From an uncultured cyanobacterium (GTDB lineage Bacteria > Cyanobacteriota > Cyanobacteriia > Cyanobacteriales > Nostocaceae), in NCBI GenBank assembly GCA_903848645.1, contig CAINGU010000042.1, positions 1-64,000 on the forward strand: a stretch of 64,000 nucleotides of DNA. The letters run 5' to 3'. The position numbers and the translations under genes were made by a program. The notes beneath the pieces are model-generated. The model saw only the letters and a program-made list of their open reading frames with translations. It did not search any database and had not been told where the DNA came from. Positions 60,937 to 64,000 of this stretch are shown piece after piece; position 1 is the stretch's first letter; each line of letters starts with the position of its first letter.

Positions 60937-62394
60937 TTAGCTTCCCGATAATTTCCACTTTTCCACCTCCAACCTTAACCTTTCATTCTCCATCCTTAGT
61001 GCCAATATTTCATTCTTCTGCAACTCAATTAATGACTTTTGACTAATTACATCACCAAAGGCTTTTTTCCGATTTTCAATCCCAAACCATCTTTGATAGG
61101 TTTTTGTATGTTCATCAACAGTATGACCTAAATTATCTGCTGCGGCTTTAATTGGTATTCCCTGAAGATGCGCTCGAATCGCGCAACCATGCCGTAAATC
61201 ATAAGGTTGAAACTCAATTCCCACCTTTCTAAACCATCTGGATATATCTCTCCGCATCCAATTAATATTTTGCACAGATGCAATTTTTGCCACCTTTTGT
61301 TCTAAAATCTTTAATGGTTTGGGATTATATAAATCAAATAATTCTATCCATTCAGGGACAAAAGGAATAACTTCTCGATATCCAGTTTTGGTATTTTTAT
61401 TCACTTTCCAAGTATGATCTATATTTTGGGGAGACATCCACCAATTAATATCTGGTTGGACAAATAATTCCCTTGGTCTTAACCCATAAGTCGCCAACAT
61501 TCCATATACCCAACGCCACATTTCCCAAGTATCTATTTCATCACTAATGTTTGTATTTTTGCGGTTGATGGCGAATTTTTCAAAGAGGTGAAAAGCAGAT
61601 ATTATTTTTTCATCTTCAGGTATTTCTCGATAAGCAGGAGTGACATGATCTCGTTTAACATCGAGTTGAAATCCTAAATTAAAGGTTTTAATCAAAACAG
61701 AAGTTATCGCAATTAATTCATTTTTTTTATTACCTTGAACTGAATTAATAATTTCCTCAAAATTTTCTTTTGTGGCTAAATGGGTAAGAGTTAAGTTTCT
61801 TTTAATTACAGATATATAGTTAGCAAAAGTATTTTGACTGGTAATAGTTTTCTGACGGGTTTGATAATATTTTTCGTCAAATGTATCTAATAATTCTCCA
61901 ATTGTTTTGATCTCTTGCTTCTCTCTCGATTTAATTCCTAAATACTTCTCATTCCACTCGAAAGTATGACGAGCAATTAATTTACCCAACTCATAACTTT
62001 CTTCAATCGCAGTTTTTAATCCCTCTAAATTTGCAGGTATTCCTAGAGATAAATCATACTGCTTTTTTGTCTTACCTAAACTGTAATCTCCTGGTTTTAA
62101 AGGTAAGGTAGCTCGTAATTGGAGAGAATTGCCAGTTTGTTTAATACTAACTCTTATTCTCTCCCTTTTTAAATTAGTATTAGCTTCCACTAACTTCTGT
62201 TCAAAAACTGCTTGATACTGTAATTCCGTTGCCTTTATTTTCGCCATTGTTCCTCTATAGCTGCCGTCTGTGGTGTTCTGCGGCTCAAAATCTGCAAACA
62301 TATCTGCGAACCATTCCCTTGAGTCTGCATTTGCATATTCCTGTGTAGATGTGGCATAAGTACCCTCGTAATTACCCTGATTTTGCTGACTCAT
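60937..62394 (-). CDS. xisC: XisC-type tyrosine recombinase of the hupL element
   Basis: 485 residues. Tyrosine-recombinase signatures: YGLRPRELF (box I Arg), YDLRHGCAIR (box II; Tyr in place of the usual first His, as in XisA/XisC, Arg kept) and LGHTVDEHTKTYQRWFG (Tyr nucleophile). The C terminus ends in a coiled-coil (IELQKNEILALRMENERLRLEVEKW). XisC removes the hupL element in heterocysts of Anabaena PCC 7120. It is 122 bp from the right attachment site and points away from it. Confidence 0.94.
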   Translation of the reverse strand: MSQQNQGNYEGTYATSTQEYANADSREWFADMFADFEPQNTTDGSYRGTMAKIKATELQYQAVFEQKLVEANTNLKRERIRVSIKQTGNSLQLRATLPLKPGDYSLGKTKKQYDLSLGIPANLEGLKTAIEESYELGKLIARHTFEWNEKYLGIKSREKQEIKTIGELLDTFDEKYYQTRQKTITSQNTFANYISVIKRNLTLTHLATKENFEEIINSVQGNKKNELIAITSVLIKTFNLGFQLDVKRDHVTPAYREIPEDEKIISAFHLFEKFAINRKNTNISDEIDTWEMWRWVYGMLATYGLRPRELFVQPDINWWMSPQNIDHTWKVNKNTKTGYREVIPFVPEWIELFDLYNPKPLKILEQKVAKIASVQNINWMRRDISRWFRKVGIEFQPYDLRHGCAIRAHLQGIPIKAAADNLGHTVDEHTKTYQRWFGIENRKKAFGDVISQKSLIELQKNEILALRMENERLRLEVEKWKLSGS

Positions 62395-62515
62395 TCCCTA
62401 AATATTCCCTTATTTATCAAAGCTGAAATGGTGAAAATAAAATGTTCTGACTGAGCAAAATTACCTTAAAAATAAGTTACTCAGGAACATTTACAGCATA
62501 TCACCTGTTGTCATT

Positions 62516-62528
62516 GCAGTTATATGGT
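62516..62528. repeat. right attachment site of the hupL element
   Basis: GCAGTTATATGGT, identical to 50792-50804. The three bases before it (ATT) differ from those of the left site (CAC+A), so only 13 bp are shared. Confidence 0.9.
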
Positions 62529-63612
62529 GCCTGGTGGAGTAATGTGCGCTCCCACTTTAACGGATATTACCCGCGCCTGGGCAATTTTGGAATATTTCCG
62601 CACCAATTGGTTAGAACCAGTTTGGTTAGGTTGTTCTTTAGAAAGATATGAAGAAATTCAATCTTATGAAGACTTTCAAAAGTGGTTAAATGAAGATGTT
62701 AAACACCGAGAATCAGACTTAGGTTTATATTGGCGCATGGGGTTAGATATCGGTTTAGATCGATATGGTGCAGGTGTGGGTAAATATGTGACTTGGGGTT
62801 ATATTCCCCATGAGGATAAATACAATCATCCCACCATTGAAGGACGTAACGCTGCTGTAATTATGAAAAGCGGTGTTTATGATAGCTTCACTGATACTCA
62901 TACCTTGATGAATCAAGGTTTTGCCCGTGAGAATTTAACCCATTCTTGGTATGATGAGGGTACAGAAGATTGGCATCCAAGCGATCGCACAACTAACCCA
63001 ATAAACAACAACCAAAAAGACTTTAATGGGGCATATTCTTGGTCAAGTGCAGTTCTTCACCAAGACTTAGGACGTTTAGAAGCCGGTCCCCTAGCCCGTC
63101 AATTAGTTGCAGGGGGAAATCATGGAGAATCTTGGCAACATTATGACCCCTTTATTCTGGATACATTCAGGAAAATGGGTGGTGCAAGTGTTCATCTTCG
63201 GCAATTAGGAAGAGTTCATGAAATAGTTAAACTATATCGTCAAGCCGAACGCTGTTTAAGAGAGTTCAAATTAAACGATCCTTGGTATATTAAACCAGAA
63301 GAAAAAGATGGTAAAGGTTGGGGTGCAACCGAAGCCGCTAGAGGTGCATTATGTCACTGGGTAGAAATCGAAAAAGGCAAAATTAAGAATTACCAAGTTA
63401 TCGCCCCCGGTACTTGGAATATCGGACCCCGTGACGGAGAAGGACAACTCGGACCGATTGAAAAAGCATTAATAGGAACGCCAATTCAAGATCCTAAAGA
63501 CCCTGTAGAAGTGGGTCATGTAGCCCGTTCTTTTGATTCATGTTTGGTGTGTACTGTTCATGCCCATGATGCGAAAACTGGCGAAGAATTAGCTCGTTTT
63601 AGAACGGCTTAA
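62524..63612 (+). CDS. hupL: uptake hydrogenase large subunit, 3' part (interrupted)
   Basis: Continues the 5' part at 50293-50804; the shared repeat joins ATG-GT to GCCTGG, giving ...HSSYMVPGGVM... The C terminus has the NiFe motif DSCLVCTVH followed by a 16-residue tail (AHDAKTGEELARFRTA) that the HupW-type protease removes. The local ATG at 62524 is just a codon within the repeat; there is no separate promoter or start. A terminator-like hairpin follows at 63625-63657. Confidence 0.94.
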   Translation: MVPGGVMCAPTLTDITRAWAILEYFRTNWLEPVWLGCSLERYEEIQSYEDFQKWLNEDVKHRESDLGLYWRMGLDIGLDRYGAGVGKYVTWGYIPHEDKYNHPTIEGRNAAVIMKSGVYDSFTDTHTLMNQGFARENLTHSWYDEGTEDWHPSDRTTNPINNNQKDFNGAYSWSSAVLHQDLGRLEAGPLARQLVAGGNHGESWQHYDPFILDTFRKMGGASVHLRQLGRVHEIVKLYRQAERCLREFKLNDPWYIKPEEKDGKGWGATEAARGALCHWVEIEKGKIKNYQVIAPGTWNIGPRDGEGQLGPIEKALIGTPIQDPKDPVEVGHVARSFDSCLVCTVHAHDAKTGEELARFRTA

Positions 63613-63624
63613 TTTATGTTACTT

Positions 63625-63657
63625 AGAATCCCGACTTATTCGATAAGTCAGGGTTCT
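63625..63657. terminator. hairpin after hupL (CCCGACTTATT family)
   Basis: AGAATCCCGACTTATTCGATAAGTCAGGGTTCT palindrome 12 bp after the hupL stop; a member of the CCCCGACTTC hairpin family. Likely the hup operon terminator. Confidence 0.6.
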
Positions 63658-63796
63658 ATATAATTGTTATTTGCAGTACAAAAGTTCCCAAATCCGTGGG
63701 TTAGTCTGGATTTTAATGAGTAATTGGTAATTCCTAAATATTATATTATGAATTATCAATTATCAATGACAAATTTACTAAAATTGGTAACTAATT

Positions 63797-64000
63797 GTGT
63801 CTAATTTAGAACTAAATCAATATCTTCCTCAGCTTCCTGAAGCCGCACTGCAAGAATTTATAGAATGGTGTATGTTGGAGCAGTCAACAGCCGCAGGATT
63901 AGAATTTAAACCTGATCAAAGTAAGTTAAAGAATTTAGCACCAGCGGATTATTCTAAGCAATTAGTTGACCAATTTATGAAGGTAAGACCTGACCCCATT
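63797..64000 (+). CDS. hypothetical protein, cut by window end
   Basis: A GTG-started frame open to the window end (68 codons, MSNLELNQYLPQLPEAALQEFIEWCMLEQSTAAGLEF...). It is acidic and helical; no family recognised. It lies just downstream of hupL and could belong to the hup neighbourhood. Confidence 0.5.
   Translation, partial: MSNLELNQYLPQLPEAALQEFIEWCMLEQSTAAGLEFKPDQSKLKNLAPADYSKQLVDQFMKVRPDPI

Larger units (their letters stand above)
50805..62528. mobile_element. hupL DNA element (programmed excision), 11,724 bp
   Basis: Bounded by 13-bp direct repeats and carrying an XisC-type recombinase at its right end. In Anabaena PCC 7120 a 10.5-kb hupL element is excised during heterocyst differentiation; this copy is about 11.7 kb. 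It holds about 14 genes or gene remnants, mostly toxin-, antitoxin- or immunity-like, and several palindromic repeats. The recombinase and repeats imply excision; excision itself is inferred. Confidence 0.92.

Noticed and set aside
50805..62528. Prophage or conjugative element
   Set aside because: No phage structural, replication or transfer genes; the ends match the known hupL excision sites.
1..64000. tRNA or rRNA genes
   Set aside because: Scanning for the T-loop GTTCGANTC and cloverleaf stems and for rRNA blocks gave nothing convincing; a covariance-model tRNA search would settle this.

Overview
The window comes from a filamentous, heterocyst-forming cyanobacterium (Nostocales; Anabaena/Nostoc/Dolichospermum-like). 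The evidence is a low-GC genome with many HIP1 octamers (GCGATCGC), heptamer tandem repeats and intergenic hairpin repeats. It also has a patB/cnfR-type nif regulator beside a nif-type ferredoxin, a complete hyp maturation operon, and an uptake hydrogenase whose hupL gene is split by a programmed-excision element with its own XisC-type recombinase. No rRNA, tRNA or CRISPR array was seen. No genus is assigned.

Layout. 1-350: a 146-bp tandem repeat. 0.6-7.4 kb: housekeeping and mixed genes (RemA-like protein, gmk, lipase, VOC protein, a DUF6602 nuclease-like protein, an Rpn/DUF2887 nuclease-like gene with a duplicated 3' end, a DUF92/VTE6-like membrane protein). 7.7-12.1 kb: a PpiC-type isomerase with a type-I-secretion-like ABC exporter whose C39 domain lacks its catalytic residues, then a ROK sugar kinase. 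12.9-18.9 kb: a heterocyst/nitrogen-fixation group (Suc_Fer-like protein, patB/cnfR, fdxB, and an orphan CoxA-like protein missing metal ligands). 19-24.5 kb, minus strand: a urea-transporter/M23 fusion and a tightly coupled PqqD-like / ATP-grasp / PLP-decarboxylase cassette. 24.9-28.7 kb: small genes including a PIN-domain protein, and a two-component system.

28.8-39.5 kb, plus strand: the extended hyp operon (helical-repeat protein, 48-aa peptide, cupin, ArsC-like nitrogenase-associated protein with a His-rich tail, NHL protein, hypF-hypC-hypD-tautomerase-hypE-hypA-hypB). A TumA/TumE-like toxin-antitoxin pair flanked by imperfect direct repeats sits inside it. 39.6-48.95 kb: methyltransferase, LLM oxidoreductase, small hypotheticals, cysteine synthase, TPR protein, mobA, narM and an S4 protein. 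49.2-63.6 kb: hupS and the split hupL. A 13-bp direct repeat (50792-50804 and 62516-62528) bounds an element of 11,724 bp. Excision restores a 531-codon hupL in frame.

The hupL element is the most unusual part. Besides xisC it carries two eCIS-core (DUF4157) proteins with near-identical heads and unrelated C-terminal tails, each followed by a candidate partner or immunity gene (a HEAT-repeat protein; a DUF6714-like protein). It also carries toxin-antitoxin-like pairs, a retropepsin-like protease, a duplicated hypothetical gene near each end, several broken genes and many palindromic repeats. It looks like a toxin-rich cargo island that is removed when a cell becomes a heterocyst. Other notable items are a MITE-like family (three copies, one supplying the stop codon of the CoxA-like gene) and a class-II-like NtcA promoter upstream of patB.
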